NCBI RefSeq assembly: GCF_000255705.1
Contig: NZ_JH636439.1
Span: forward strand, 1,072,389-1,136,388
DNA length: 64,000 nucleotides
Direction of reading: 5' to 3'
Source of the DNA: Zavarzinella formosa DSM 19928
Lineage (GTDB): Bacteria > Planctomycetota > Planctomycetia > Gemmatales > Gemmataceae
The notes beneath the pieces were generated by a model. The model did not search any database. It was not told the origin of the DNA and was given only the letters and a program-made list of their open reading frames with translations. Shown one piece after another: positions 37,204-47,105 of the stretch (position 1 is the stretch's first letter; every line of letters starts with the position of its first letter). A program made the position numbers and the translations under genes.

Positions 37204-39378
37204 TTAATCCGCCGGGACGATTACCAAGCGGCAGCCCAGAGTTGATCGCCGGTCTGCCGGTCCACACGCGCCGAGAAATGAACACCGGCAACTGGCGGCG
37301 ATGTCCACCCAGCCACCGCCTTTGGTCGCCTTGATGTCGCTTCCCGGACTGTAGGCATTGTCGCACCACTCGTTCACGTTGCCGACCATATCGTAAAGGC
37401 CCAATGGGTTCGGCTTGTACGAACCCACCTTGGCCGGACGTTGAAGCCCTTCCTCCGGACCGGAAAAGACATTCGCCTGCTCAGGTGCCAATTGATTTGT
37501 CGGCTTGGCGAAGTAAAAATCAAACTCACTGTTCGACTTGTCCGCCTGCGGCCCGCCACGGCAGGCATACTCCCATTCCTGACTCGTGGGCAGGCGGTAG
37601 ATCCAGCCTTTTTGGCCATCCTTTTTGTTCAATAGCGTCAAGAACGCCCGCGTTTCATCCCATGACATGTTCTCGGCCGGGAAGCGTTTCAAATCCTCTT
37701 CCTTGATGTCCTTCACTGCAACTTGGCTATCGCCCGTCCGCGAGAACTCACTTGGATTCTTTCCCGTTATCTTTGTCCATTCCTCTTGCGTCACTTCGTA
37801 TTTGCCAATGTAAAAATCGCGGGCGAACTCGGCCTTGGTGTGTCCCGGTGCCCCGTCGCCACCGCCGAGCCATCCGGCTCCCTTCGGAACCTTCACGAAC
37901 TCCATGCCGAGCGAGTTCGCGAAAGTCGGCGGTAAGGGGGCTGTCTTCGGATTGCCAAGCAACGCGGTCACCGGTTTGCTTTTTTCTTCAGGAGCCACGA
38001 CGACCGGTGGCTTGCCCTTGTCATCGGGAGCCGCTCCGATCGGCGGCTTGTCCTTGTTGTCGGGAATTGCAAGGGTTGGAGACTTGCCCTTGTCGTCGGG
38101 AAATACGACAGCCTTAGACTTGTCCTTATTGTCGGCAGACGCCGCCACAGGCTGGTCGGGAATTTTGGTTTTGGCTTCAGGTTCCGTGCCATCTTTGCTC
38201 ATCTGCTTAATGACAATAAACCCGCCGACCAACAGCAGCAACAAGACGGGCGCGGCGATGAGCCACGCTTTGCTTCTTCCCGCCCGGACGGGTTCTCTCT
38301 CCGATTTGGGCGGAAGCATCAACGGCGTTTGGGAGTCGTCATGAAGAAGTCGTTGCAATTCCTCGGCGACGGCCCCGGCGGTCGGCGGGCGTGAGTCGCG
38401 ATTTTTTTCCAGCAAGCGGTGGATCAGAACGGCGAGGCCCGGCGGGCAGTCAGGCCGCAGGGTCATCACCCGCTCTGGTTCCTCGGTGGTGACATTGATC
38501 AGGGTGGCCAACACCGTCAGGCCAATAAACGGCGATTTGCCCGTCGCCAGTCGATACAGCAGCACACCCAAACTAAACAGGTCGCATCGGTGATCGATGG
38601 GGCCGCCATCCGCTTGTTCCGGGGCCATGTAGGCCGGGGTGCCGATCAGTGCGCCGACGCCGGTCATGTCGCTGTCGGTTTCGGTCGGACGCACCAGGCC
38701 GAAGTCAAGGATCTTCACCCGGCCGCCCGGAGACTCCAGCCACACGTTCGCTGGCTTGATGTCCCGGTGGATCATTTTTTTCGCATGAGCGGCCGCCAAG
38801 CCAAGGGCAATTTCGCGGCCGATCCGCATGACCCCTTTCCAGTCAAGCGGCCGACCGGCTTTCAATGAGTCTTCTAGTGATTCGCCTTCCAGCAACTCCA
38901 TGGCCAGCCATGTCGTGCCATCCGGTTCTTGGTCGGCGGCGTAAATCGTGGCAACGTGGTCGTGCTTGACGGCCGCCATTGCCTTCGCTTCCCGCAAGAA
39001 GCGGGCGCGGGCTTCCGGGTTGGCCGAAATCTCCGGCCGCATCACTTTGACGGCGACCTCGCGGTCGAGCCGGGAATCCATGCCCAAGTACACGGTCCCC
39101 ATGCCTCCCTGGCCGAGTTTCCTGCGGATCGCATACGCACCGAGTTTCGTCGGTTCCGGGGCGGACGACGGGACAGAGGAGGCTGACCCGGCCGATCTCG
39201 GTTGCGTGAAAGTGCCCGCCACGCCCGATTCAAAGTTGATGCTTTGCAAAACCCGAGCCGCCTCCGGCGACAGTTCTGACGCTGACCGGCAGAAGTCCTC
39301 CGGCGTCAGATTTGGATTCTGGCTGCGGGCGGCCAGAAACTGCTTGACGGCTTGTTCCGGCGTGCTTCCTGGTGTCAT
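37204..39378 (-). CDS. Ser/Thr protein kinase with extracytoplasmic SUMF1 domain
   Basis: 724 aa. The kinase spans about residues 80-347: glycine loop GQGGMGTV (89-96), Lys111, HRDIKPAN (204-211), DFG (225-227) and GTPAYMAPEQ. A membrane segment lies at about 372-392. A linker at about 400-470 holds five imperfect copies of PDDKGKPP. The C-terminal 240 residues form a formylglycine-generating enzyme-like (SUMF1) domain, beginning NSLGMEFVKVPKG and containing FYIGKYEVTQEEW, YRLPTSQEWEYACRGG and MVGNVNEWCDN. The SUMF1 part would lie outside the membrane as a ligand-binding sensor or enzyme. Upstream by 120 nt is a MscS gene. Confidence 0.93.
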   Translation of the reverse strand: MTPGSTPEQAVKQFLAARSQNPNLTPEDFCRSASELSPEAARVLQSINFESGVAGTFTQPRSAGSASSVPSSAPEPTKLGAYAIRRKLGQGGMGTVYLGMDSRLDREVAVKVMRPEISANPEARARFLREAKAMAAVKHDHVATIYAADQEPDGTTWLAMELLEGESLEDSLKAGRPLDWKGVMRIGREIALGLAAAHAKKMIHRDIKPANVWLESPGGRVKILDFGLVRPTETDSDMTGVGALIGTPAYMAPEQADGGPIDHRCDLFSLGVLLYRLATGKSPFIGLTVLATLINVTTEEPERVMTLRPDCPPGLAVLIHRLLEKNRDSRPPTAGAVAEELQRLLHDDSQTPLMLPPKSEREPVRAGRSKAWLIAAPVLLLLLVGGFIVIKQMSKDGTEPEAKTKIPDQPVAASADNKDKSKAVVFPDDKGKSPTLAIPDNKDKPPIGAAPDDKGKPPVVVAPEEKSKPVTALLGNPKTAPLPPTFANSLGMEFVKVPKGAGWLGGGDGAPGHTKAEFARDFYIGKYEVTQEEWTKITGKNPSEFSRTGDSQVAVKDIKEEDLKRFPAENMSWDETRAFLTLLNKKDGQKGWIYRLPTSQEWEYACRGGPQADKSNSEFDFYFAKPTNQLAPEQANVFSGPEEGLQRPAKVGSYKPNPLGLYDMVGNVNEWCDNAYSPGSDIKATKGGGWVDIAASCRCSFLGACGPADRRSTLGCRLVIVPAD

Positions 39379-39498
39379 GGCTCGCGTCTCCGTGAATCAA
39401 AGCAGGATACCAGACTGCGAACCAAGCGGGAATGATAAACGCAGGGCTAAGAATCAGTGAGGATGAAAAAACATGAGCCCGGATTTTGAACCCATTCA

Positions 39499-40680
39499 TT
39501 AATCATGGCCTGCCTGGCGATCCCCAAGCCCGGCGGCGGCCGCTTCCGGAGAAAGGCTTCCATTCTTTTGACTGCCGACCGCTTCCACCCGGCGCAAGGG
39601 TAAATGTCCCTGACCGCGTGATTGCAGCCATGTCAGCAATTGCTCACGGACATAACACCGCAAGTCCCAAAGTCGGCCGCTGTCTGAGGCGCTAATCAAG
39701 GCCCGGAGCTCCACTTTGTCTCCGGACAGATCGGTGACTTGGAGATTTTGGGTCTTGCCGTCCCACAAATCGCTTGCGTCCAAGACTCGTTTTAACGCAT
39801 CACGGAGTTCTTGCACGGGAACGGTGAAGTCGGCGTATAGCATGACCGTTCCCATCATCTCCGATGATCGTCGGGACCAGTTTTGGAATGGTTTTTCCAC
39901 AAAGTAACTCACCGGCAGAATCAACCGGTGAAGATCCCAAACCTTCACGACAACGTGAGTGAGATTGATCTCCTCGACGATTCCGAATTCGCCCTCGACC
40001 ACCACTGTGTCGCCAATGCGAACCGGCTCGGCAAAGGCCAGTTGCAGACCGGCCAGCACATTGCCCACCGTCCGTTGAGCCGCCAGCCCGAGAATGACGC
40101 CAGCCACGCCAGCCGAGGCCAGAAGACTGACGCCGACCTCTTGAACCGCTCGAAATTGGAGCAATGTCAGGGCAACGCCGGCCACGCCAAGCAAGAATTG
40201 AAGGATTCGAGAAGGCACGGAGATTCGCGTGGTGATGGAGCGGATCTTCCCCGGATCTTTGGTCCGGCCGACCAAAACGGCCTGCAGATATTCCTTTGTC
40301 ACCCCGACCAGCCGAATCGCGAGCAGAGTCGCCACGGCGGCCAGAACGATATTGCAAACAGTCCGCACCCCGCCGCCGTACTCCGCCGGAAATTCAAGCA
40401 CTTCAATCCCGATTCTTGCGGCGGCAACCATGATAATGAGGCCGACGGGGGCGGTGAGGCGGCGTTCAAATCCTTCAGCCCAAACGACGCTGGGCACATG
40501 CGCCCGCATTCGACGCAATATGAGGAGGGAAGGCCATCCAGAGAGCCAGCCGATCAGCCAGCCGAATGCGGTGAAAATACCCAAGGCGGCCCATCGACCG
40601 GCGGTTGCCCCCAAGAATGTCGGACCGCCCAACCAGATATTTGTGGGGTCCGAAAACCAGTTTGATATTTGCGCCAGCAT
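39499..40680 (-). CDS. Mechanosensitive ion channel (MscS family)
   Basis: 393 aa. Four hydrophobic segments precede the MscS core; the pore helix is visible as VSLLASAGVAGVILGLAAQRTVGNVLAGLQLAFAEP, followed by the beta-domain IGDTVVVEGEFGIVEEINLTHVVVKVWDLHRLILPVSYF. The protein is of the medium-length class with an extra N-terminal helical bundle. It would release solutes upon hypo-osmotic shock. It is followed by the kinase gene on the same strand. Confidence 0.9.
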   Translation of the reverse strand: MLAQISNWFSDPTNIWLGGPTFLGATAGRWAALGIFTAFGWLIGWLSGWPSLLILRRMRAHVPSVVWAEGFERRLTAPVGLIIMVAAARIGIEVLEFPAEYGGGVRTVCNIVLAAVATLLAIRLVGVTKEYLQAVLVGRTKDPGKIRSITTRISVPSRILQFLLGVAGVALTLLQFRAVQEVGVSLLASAGVAGVILGLAAQRTVGNVLAGLQLAFAEPVRIGDTVVVEGEFGIVEEINLTHVVVKVWDLHRLILPVSYFVEKPFQNWSRRSSEMMGTVMLYADFTVPVQELRDALKRVLDASDLWDGKTQNLQVTDLSGDKVELRALISASDSGRLWDLRCYVREQLLTWLQSRGQGHLPLRRVEAVGSQKNGSLSPEAAAAGLGDRQAGHD

Positions 40681-41160
40681 AAGGCCGCCACCCTCCGATC
40701 AATCGACAACACAATGAAGGGCGGGGATAGCAAAATCAGCGCCGAGTGACTCACAATGAAAGAATGGCATTTGCTTTTTGCTCTTGATTGGCCCCAATCC
40801 GGAAGAAAACGCAGCAGTGGATGAAGGGTTCTTCATTCTGAATATTTCTCAAGGCCGATGAGTCATCGCAACCGTGGCCCATACGAAGGAAACCCTTTTC
40901 CTTGATGGGGGAACCTCGCTTCATGGCCTCATGAAATTGTTGACGCCAAGTCGGCTGGCGGGCGTGAGCCAGTTGCCTGATGGAAGAATCGACGCGCGGG
41001 CCTGTGATCGAATAAACAATTTCACAACTGACATTTCACTCGCATGGGTCGCACATTACTTTCTCACTCTCCCACTTCATCCATGAGGAGGCACATTGGA
41101 AGTGCCCCATAAACGGTGGGCACATTCTCGCTTCATCATTCGTGACGGCAGTTGCGAATG
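40681..41160. other. Intergenic region between MscS and ECF42 sigma genes
   Basis: 480 nt between divergent genes. It contains a dyad AAGGAAA-ccct-TTTCCTT at about 40.89 kb and a hairpin GTGCCC / GGGCAC at 41102-41123, 37 nt before the sigma start. I found no copy of the TGTCGA/CGACTA element seen further down, so the sigma gene itself may not be autoregulated. Confidence 0.4.
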
Positions 41161-42435
41161 ATGAAGCGACTCAGACGGGAGATGAGCAACGTGCCACCAT
41201 CCGCAACGGACATCCATCAATTGATCGAGGAGACATACCGCTCCGAATCTCGTCGTGTGTTCGCCTCGCTTGTGCGGTTTTTGCGGGATTTCGATCTGGC
41301 CGAGGAAGCCATGCACGAGGCGTTTGCGGCGGCGGTCGAACGATGGCCGCGGGAAGGTCTTCCGGACAACCCGCGGGCTTGGCTGGTATCCGCCGGTCGG
41401 TTTAAAGCCCTTGACGCGCGCCGCCGTCTCAGCCACTTCAACACTCTCCAACCGGAACTTGCCGGAAGATTGGCGGAAATCGCCGAGTCCAACACCGCGC
41501 GAGTAGACCGGGCGATTGAAGACGACCGCTTGGGGCTTGTCTTCGCCTGTTGCCATCCGGCGATCGATCTTTCGGCGCAGATTCCACTCACGTTGCGGGA
41601 AGTGTGCGGGTTGACGACGGAAGAGATTGCCGGGGCATTCCTGACCCTGCCGGCGACAATGGCCCAGCGGATTGTGCGGGGCAAGGCCAAGGTCCGCGAC
41701 GCGGGTATCCCCATTGCCATCCCGGCGGCCGACGAGCTTTCGGAGCGATTGGGATCAGTGCTGACCGTCATCTATTTGGTGTTCAACGAAGGTTATTCAG
41801 CCACCTCGGGCGAAGCGATCACGCGAGCGGATCTGTCGGGCGAAGCCATCCGCTTGGGGAGGCTCGTGGTCGAGTTGTTGCCCGAACCGGAGGCCATTGG
41901 CCTGCTCGCGCTCATGCTTCTCCAAGAGTCCCGCCGACGTGCGCGATCAACGACGGACGGCGACATCATTCTCCTTGAGGAGCAGGACCGCTCTGCATGG
42001 GATACCCGCCTCATTGCGGAAGGGCGGTCCTTGGTCGATCAATCACTGAAAGCCCTGAAATTTGGACCTTACACGCTACAGGCGGCCATCGCCGCCGTCC
42101 ATGCGGACGCACCGACGGCGGCGGCCACCGACTGGGGGCGAATTGCATCTCTATATGACGCCCTGATCGTCTTGAACCCATCGCCAGTGGTGGAATTGAA
42201 CCGGGCTGTTGCCGTGGCGATGCGCGATGGTCTCGCCGCCGGATTGAATGTCATCGATTTGATCCTAGGTCGCGGCGACCTCGCCGAATACCATCTTGCC
42301 CACGCTGCCCGCGCCGATTTGCTTCGCCGATTGGGAAGAAAAGATGAAGCCCGTGTGGCCTACGAACGGGCGCTCACTTTGGCGCAACAAGAGCCGGAGC
42401 GAAGATTCCTGATGAAGCGACTTTCGCAACTCTGA
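41161..42435 (+). CDS. RNA polymerase sigma factor, ECF42 type (C-terminal DUF6596)
   Basis: 424 aa (the exact start among neighbouring Mets at 41158, 41161 and 41182 is uncertain). Sigma region 2 covers about residues 15-85 (FASLVRFLRDFDLAEEAMHEAF, NPRAWLVSAGRFKALDARRR), region 4 about 115-180 (VCGLTTEEIAGAFLTLPATMAQRIVRGKAKVR). The long C-terminal extension begins LSERLGSVLTVIYLVFNEGYSATSGE and ends with TPR-like helices (ADLLRRLGRKDEARVAYERALTLA), the architecture of ECF42. In that group the extension controls activity and the sigma gene neighbours DGPF genes, which is true here at 42642. No anti-sigma gene is present. Confidence 0.92.
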   Translation: MKRLRREMSNVPPSATDIHQLIEETYRSESRRVFASLVRFLRDFDLAEEAMHEAFAAAVERWPREGLPDNPRAWLVSAGRFKALDARRRLSHFNTLQPELAGRLAEIAESNTARVDRAIEDDRLGLVFACCHPAIDLSAQIPLTLREVCGLTTEEIAGAFLTLPATMAQRIVRGKAKVRDAGIPIAIPAADELSERLGSVLTVIYLVFNEGYSATSGEAITRADLSGEAIRLGRLVVELLPEPEAIGLLALMLLQESRRRARSTTDGDIILLEEQDRSAWDTRLIAEGRSLVDQSLKALKFGPYTLQAAIAAVHADAPTAAATDWGRIASLYDALIVLNPSPVVELNRAVAVAMRDGLAAGLNVIDLILGRGDLAEYHLAHAARADLLRRLGRKDEARVAYERALTLAQQEPERRFLMKRLSQL

Positions 42436-42514
42436 TGATTCCACCGCTCGCATGACTTGCTCCGCGCCGGTGGCCGCTCGTCGCCGTCAGGCGTTTGAAA
42501 AAAAATCCGACTCA

Positions 42515-42543
42515 TGTCGATTGGCGGCCGACCCGTTCGACTA
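42515..42543 (+). promoter_or_regulatory. Predicted ECF42 promoter, DGPF gene
   Basis: TGTCGA at 42515-42520, 17-nt spacer, CGACTA at 42538-42543. The same element with the same spacing recurs at 43414. TGTCGA and CGA are the -35 and -10 elements I recall being reported for ECF42 factors. The DGPF start lies 98 nt downstream. Confidence 0.75.
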
Positions 42544-42641
42544 ATGGGTGACGAGCGGGACGGCAGGTTTGGGATTATCACTTGGTCGAACAAATTCGAC
42601 ATGAAATCGAGTGCAATCGTTAGATATCACGGGGGAATGCG

Positions 42642-43409
42642 ATGAAATACATGTTGCTCATGTACGGCGGCGAGAATTGCTGGACGGACGAGGAACGCAA
42701 AGACTGCATGATTGGATGCCTGAAGATCTGTGAAGAACTGGCCGCCCAAGGGAAATTCATCGCGACCTCACCGCTTCAACCAATCACCACGGCCGCCACG
42801 GTTCGCGTGCGGGATGGACGGACGCTCATCACCGACGGTCCGTTCGCCGAAACCACGGAACATCTTGGCGGTTACTTTGTGCTTGATCTTGCCGACATTG
42901 ACGAAGCGATTGAGATCGCCAGCCGACTCCCGCCGATCAACAAGGGTACGGCCGAAATCCGGCCGTTGCTTTCCATCGATGGCTTGCCACCGGCACGGCC
43001 GTTCCCGGTCGGCTCCGTTGACCCAAATGGCACACCGTACATGCTCATTTGTTACGACGATGAAACCAAATGGCGGGAAGCCGACTCGTCAGTTCTGCGG
43101 GAAGCGATGGTGGAAGCCGCCTTGCTCGCCCGACGATTGAGTGACGCCGGAAAATACCTGAATGCCTCGCCGCTCCAGTCGGCCTCGACGGCTGCCTGTG
43201 TGCGGGTACGCGATGGCAAGCGGCAGGTCACCGCTGGCCCGTTCGCCGAAACGCATGAAGTGCTTGGCGGCTTCTACCTAATTCTGGCTGAATCCCACGA
43301 GGCGGCACTCCGTGTCGCAGCCCAGCATCCCGGCGCCCGGCTTGGCTCGGTCGAGGTGCGACCGCTGTTCGATTTTTCCGAGTTGCAATATTCCGTTTCG
43401 ATTTCGTGA
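42642..43409 (+). CDS. Tandem YCII/DGPF-domain protein
   Basis: 255 aa, twice the normal length because two YCII-related domains are fused. The first (residues 1-120) has MKYMLLMYGGENCW, TDGPFAETTEHLGGYFVLDLADIDEAIEIA; the second (about 125-255) repeats the pattern as TAGPFAETHEVLGGFYLILAESHEAALRVA, with the Asp of DGPF replaced by Ala. DGPF proteins are partners of ECF41/42 sigma factors; an enzyme role is suspected from the YciI fold but not proven. It sits between two predicted ECF42 promoters. Confidence 0.9.
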   Translation: MKYMLLMYGGENCWTDEERKDCMIGCLKICEELAAQGKFIATSPLQPITTAATVRVRDGRTLITDGPFAETTEHLGGYFVLDLADIDEAIEIASRLPPINKGTAEIRPLLSIDGLPPARPFPVGSVDPNGTPYMLICYDDETKWREADSSVLREAMVEAALLARRLSDAGKYLNASPLQSASTAACVRVRDGKRQVTAGPFAETHEVLGGFYLILAESHEAALRVAAQHPGARLGSVEVRPLFDFSELQYSVSIS

Positions 43410-43413
43410 GCCA

Positions 43414-43442
43414 TGTCGATTTACGACCGGCCCGTTCGACTA
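43414..43442 (+). promoter_or_regulatory. Predicted ECF42 promoter, VOC gene
   Basis: TGTCGA at 43414-43419, 17-nt spacer, CGACTA at 43437-43442, beginning five bases after the DGPF stop codon. The spacers at both sites also share their last bases (cccgtt before CGA). The VOC start lies 73 nt further on. Confidence 0.75.
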
Positions 43443-43515
43443 GTTTGCGGGTCGAGAGAAGGACAGACCAACGAGTCGCCCGAGATTCATTACCAACCAC
43501 ATAACGAGGTTCAAA

Positions 43516-43944
43516 ATGCCTGACACCACCATCTCGCCGTACTTGTTCTTCGGAGGCCATTGCGAAGAGGCCATCGAATTTTACCGCACGGCCTTGGGCG
43601 CGGAAGTCGACATGATGATGCGGTTCGATGAAAGCCCGGAGCCGACCCCGCCCGGAATGCTTCAGCAAGGTTTTGAAAAGAAGATCATGCACGCCTCGTT
43701 CCGCATCCGGGGGATTTGCCTCATGGCCTCCGACGGATGCGACGACAAGTCGAAGTTCGATGGCTTTCGGCTCGCCCTCACGCTCCCGACCGAGGCCGAC
43801 GCGAAGCATTCCTTTGACGCGCTCGCCGACGGCGGCAGCGTGCAGATGCCGCTCGCCAAAACCTTTTGGTCACCCTGCTACGGCATGGTCACCGACCGTT
43901 TTGGTTTGGGCTGGATGGTGATGGTTCTCAATGCCACATGCTGA
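43516..43944 (+). CDS. VOC family protein (PhnB / glyoxalase-like)
   Basis: 142 aa. It begins with the typical ISPYLFFGGHCEEAIEFYRTALGAEV of PhnB-like vicinal oxygen chelate proteins, then MMRFDES, a central strand MHASFRIRGICLMASDG and the C-terminal PLAKTFWSPCYGMVTDRFGLGWMV. The family binds a metal in a paired beta-alpha-beta fold; the group is often annotated as a 3-demethylubiquinone methyltransferase but without evidence. VOC proteins are frequent members of ECF42 loci, and a predicted ECF42 promoter lies just upstream. Confidence 0.9.
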   Translation: MPDTTISPYLFFGGHCEEAIEFYRTALGAEVDMMMRFDESPEPTPPGMLQQGFEKKIMHASFRIRGICLMASDGCDDKSKFDGFRLALTLPTEADAKHSFDALADGGSVQMPLAKTFWSPCYGMVTDRFGLGWMVMVLNATC

Positions 43945-44035
43945 TGGTGTTGACGCCGAGATGATTTGATCCTTGCGCACAACCCCGCACTGGCGGGAGT
44001 TCTGTTTCGCCCCTTTTTCTAAATTGGAGTTTGAG

Positions 44036-44563
44036 ATGATGAAGCAAATGATGATCGCCGGACTGATGCTGGTTGTCGCTTCCGCCGGTCGTGGCGAAGA
44101 AGCAACCGCCAAGGCTCAACCCGCCGACCAGAAGTTCGAGAAGCTGAAGAAATTGGTCGGCACTTGGGTGGAGGCCGACAAGGATGGCAAACCGACCGAC
44201 AAAGTGGTATCGGTCGTCAAAGTGACCGCTGGCGGCTCTGCCATTCAAGACACACAGTTTCCGGGCCAGCCGATGGAGATGGTTTCGGTCTACCATTTGG
44301 ACAAGGGTGATCTCTTGATGACCCACTACTGCGTCTTGGGCAACCAACCGCGGATGAAGGCCGACCTGACCGCCCCGGCGAACCAGATCCGCTGGAAGTT
44401 CGCCGGTGGCACGAACTTGGACCCGGCCAAGGACACCCACATGCACGGGGCGACCGTCACCTTCCTTGATGACGATCACATCGAGATTGCCGGAGAAGCC
44501 TGGGAAGGCGGCAAGCCGTCCGAGAGCCACTGCGGCCAGATGAAACTCGTCCGCAAGAAGTAA
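44036..44563 (+). CDS. Secreted DUF1579-like protein
   Basis: 175 aa from the ATG at 44036 (GGAG 8 nt upstream). A short signal peptide (MMKQMMIAGLMLVVASAGRG) is followed by a single beta-rich domain: KKLVGTWVEADKDGKPTDK, then TAGGSAIQDTQFPGQPMEMVSVYHLD and HYCVLGNQPRMKAD. This resembles the small exported lipocalin-like DUF1579 group. It sits 91 nt after the VOC gene but has no copy of the ECF42 element immediately upstream, so it is either read through or separate. Confidence 0.65.
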   Translation: MMKQMMIAGLMLVVASAGRGEEATAKAQPADQKFEKLKKLVGTWVEADKDGKPTDKVVSVVKVTAGGSAIQDTQFPGQPMEMVSVYHLDKGDLLMTHYCVLGNQPRMKADLTAPANQIRWKFAGGTNLDPAKDTHMHGATVTFLDDDHIEIAGEAWEGGKPSESHCGQMKLVRKK

Positions 44564-44646
44564 GTTTGTCGATGATGATCCGAACAGAACATGGAGGTCT
44601 GGATCGGCGGGGGCCGTCAGAACAGCCCCGCTGATTTCTTACAAAG

Positions 44647-44677
44647 GCCCTGCCTCACACATGGCGTGAGGCAGGGC
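44647..44677 (+). terminator. GC-rich hairpin after the ECF42 locus
   Basis: Arms GCCCTGCCTCAC and GTGAGGCAGGGC are perfect over 12 bp around a 7-nt loop, 83 nt after the stop at 44563. No T-run follows. Confidence 0.5.
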
Positions 44678-44982
44678 TTAAAGTCGGAGCGGACAATCAA
44701 ACCGCATTGGCCATCACATTCATTTCCTCTTCGGCGATCATGGCGAATTTTTTGTCTGCCGCCCCCGCGTTTTCGGACTGTCGGAGATGCAAACTCCATC
44801 CATCAATCATTGGCTTGGTGGCCACTTCTTGATCGGCATCGACCAAAAAATGTTCTGTCTTGTGTCAGATCATATGTGTCCGACCCAGAGTCCGTTTTCA
44901 GAGGGACCTGCTTCAGAATCGGCGTGATTTTGTCGGTAATTTCCGCGAAACAAGCTTTTTTTCGATCACATCTGGTTTGGAA

Positions 44983-45015
44983 AAACGTTCTGAGAACCGG
45001 TTCTTCTCAGCGTTT
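44983..45015. promoter_or_regulatory. Imperfect 33-nt dyad upstream of DUF1559 gene
   Basis: The centre GAACCGGTTC is a perfect palindrome. Flanking arms CTGAGAA/TTCTCAG and AAACG/CGTTT match with small offsets on either side. It lies about 170 nt before the start at 45183 and may be an operator or a leader hairpin. Confidence 0.3.
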
Positions 45016-45182
45016 AATCATTCGGCATGAGAAATGCCTTAGTGTTGGCCGTCATGCGAAACCGCTGCGAAAGCGGAGTGGGGTTGATTGATTTTCCTCC
45101 CTCACCCGGCCGGTTGAGTCTTCCCCTCTGCGTGCGTGTGACACTCATATCCAAGGTGTTTTTCTCCAAGGGATTCCGCACC

Positions 45183-46160
45183 ATGAAGCCGTTTCACGGT
45201 CGTCGGGGGTTCACGCTCATTGAACTCCTTGTCGTCATTGCGATCATCGCCATTCTGATCGGTTTGTTGCTGCCGGCCGTTCAGAAAATCCGGGAGGCCG
45301 CCAACCGGATGAAATGCTCCAACAATTTGAAGCAGATCGGCCTCGGATTCCACAACGCAGCGGCGGCCAATGACAGCGCCTTTCCGGCGGTGAATTACAC
45401 CGTGACGACGGGCAGCATTGTGTCGGTGAGTTCGGCCCTGCGAACGGTGTTGCCATACTTGGAACAGGACAATGCCTATCGAAATTTAGACCTGACGCTT
45501 GGCTTCTCACATCCGAATAATGCCGCCTCCATCGGCACCCGGATTTCGGGCTTTATTTGTCCGAGCACTCCCAACGGCGGGCGAATGATTACGGGGACGG
45601 CCACCGCCGCGAACGGCGGGCTGGCTTATTCGGCCGCCCCGACGGATTACATCTTTTGCAATCAGATCACCGCCAATGCCGCGGTGATCGCCGAACTGAC
45701 CGCCTACAACCCGACCATTTATCCAGCCTCCGGAGCCACCGGCACAGGGGACAGTGGCTGGAACACATACATTCTCCAAAGCACTCCCCGGCCTATTTCC
45801 GCAGTCACCGACGGTTTGTCGAATTCGTTCTTGGGAATCAACGAAATCGCGGACAAGCCCAATGTCTGGCGCGCCGGCAAACTCTATTCGACTGCAACCA
45901 CCAACACAAGCGGGTCCGGGGCTTGGGCGGCTGATTCTTACAATTCTCCCCGCAGTTATTTGGCGGATGGTTCAGCCGCTCCCGGACCTTGCATGATGAA
46001 TTGCTCGAATTCAGCGGCGGTCTACAGTTTCCACACCAATGGGTGCAACTTTGTCATGGGTGATGGTTCCGTGCGATTTCTGACGCAGGGCACGGACAAA
46101 TGGGTGGTCTATGCCCTCATGACTTGCCACGCCGGCGAAACGTGGGGCATGTTGCCGTAA
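45183..46160 (+). CDS. DUF1559 prepilin-like protein (canonical)
   Basis: 325 aa from the ATG at 45183. The prepilin signal is intact ([19 protein letters not shown]) and leads into [24 protein letters not shown]. The body ends with the DUF1559 motif [18 protein letters not shown]. It opens a long plus-strand block, followed 24 nt later by a degenerate DUF1559 partner. The body residues [19 protein letters not shown] recur almost exactly in that partner ([19 protein letters not shown]), so the two arose by duplication. Confidence 0.93.
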   Translation: MKPFHGRRGFTLIELLVVIAIIAILIGLLLPAVQKIREAANRMKCSNNLKQIGLGFHNAAAANDSAFPAVNYTVTTGSIVSVSSALRTVLPYLEQDNAYRNLDLTLGFSHPNNAASIGTRISGFICPSTPNGGRMITGTATAANGGLAYSAAPTDYIFCNQITANAAVIAELTAYNPTIYPASGATGTGDSGWNTYILQSTPRPISAVTDGLSNSFLGINEIADKPNVWRAGKLYSTATTNTSGSGAWAADSYNSPRSYLADGSAAPGPCMMNCSNSAAVYSFHTNGCNFVMGDGSVRFLTQGTDKWVVYALMTCHAGETWGMLP

Positions 46161-46184
46161 CTTGTCCAATCATTACCCAAACGG

Positions 46185-47104
<920 letters not shown>

Positions 47105-47105
<1 letters not shown>

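Larger units (their letters stand above)
44564..45182. other. Intergenic region before the 45-59 kb block
   Basis: No gene is supported. A 12-bp GC-rich hairpin lies at 44647-44677 and an imperfect long dyad at 44983-45015. In between the sequence is moderately AT-rich. The region presumably contains the promoter for the first DUF1559 gene. Confidence 0.5.
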
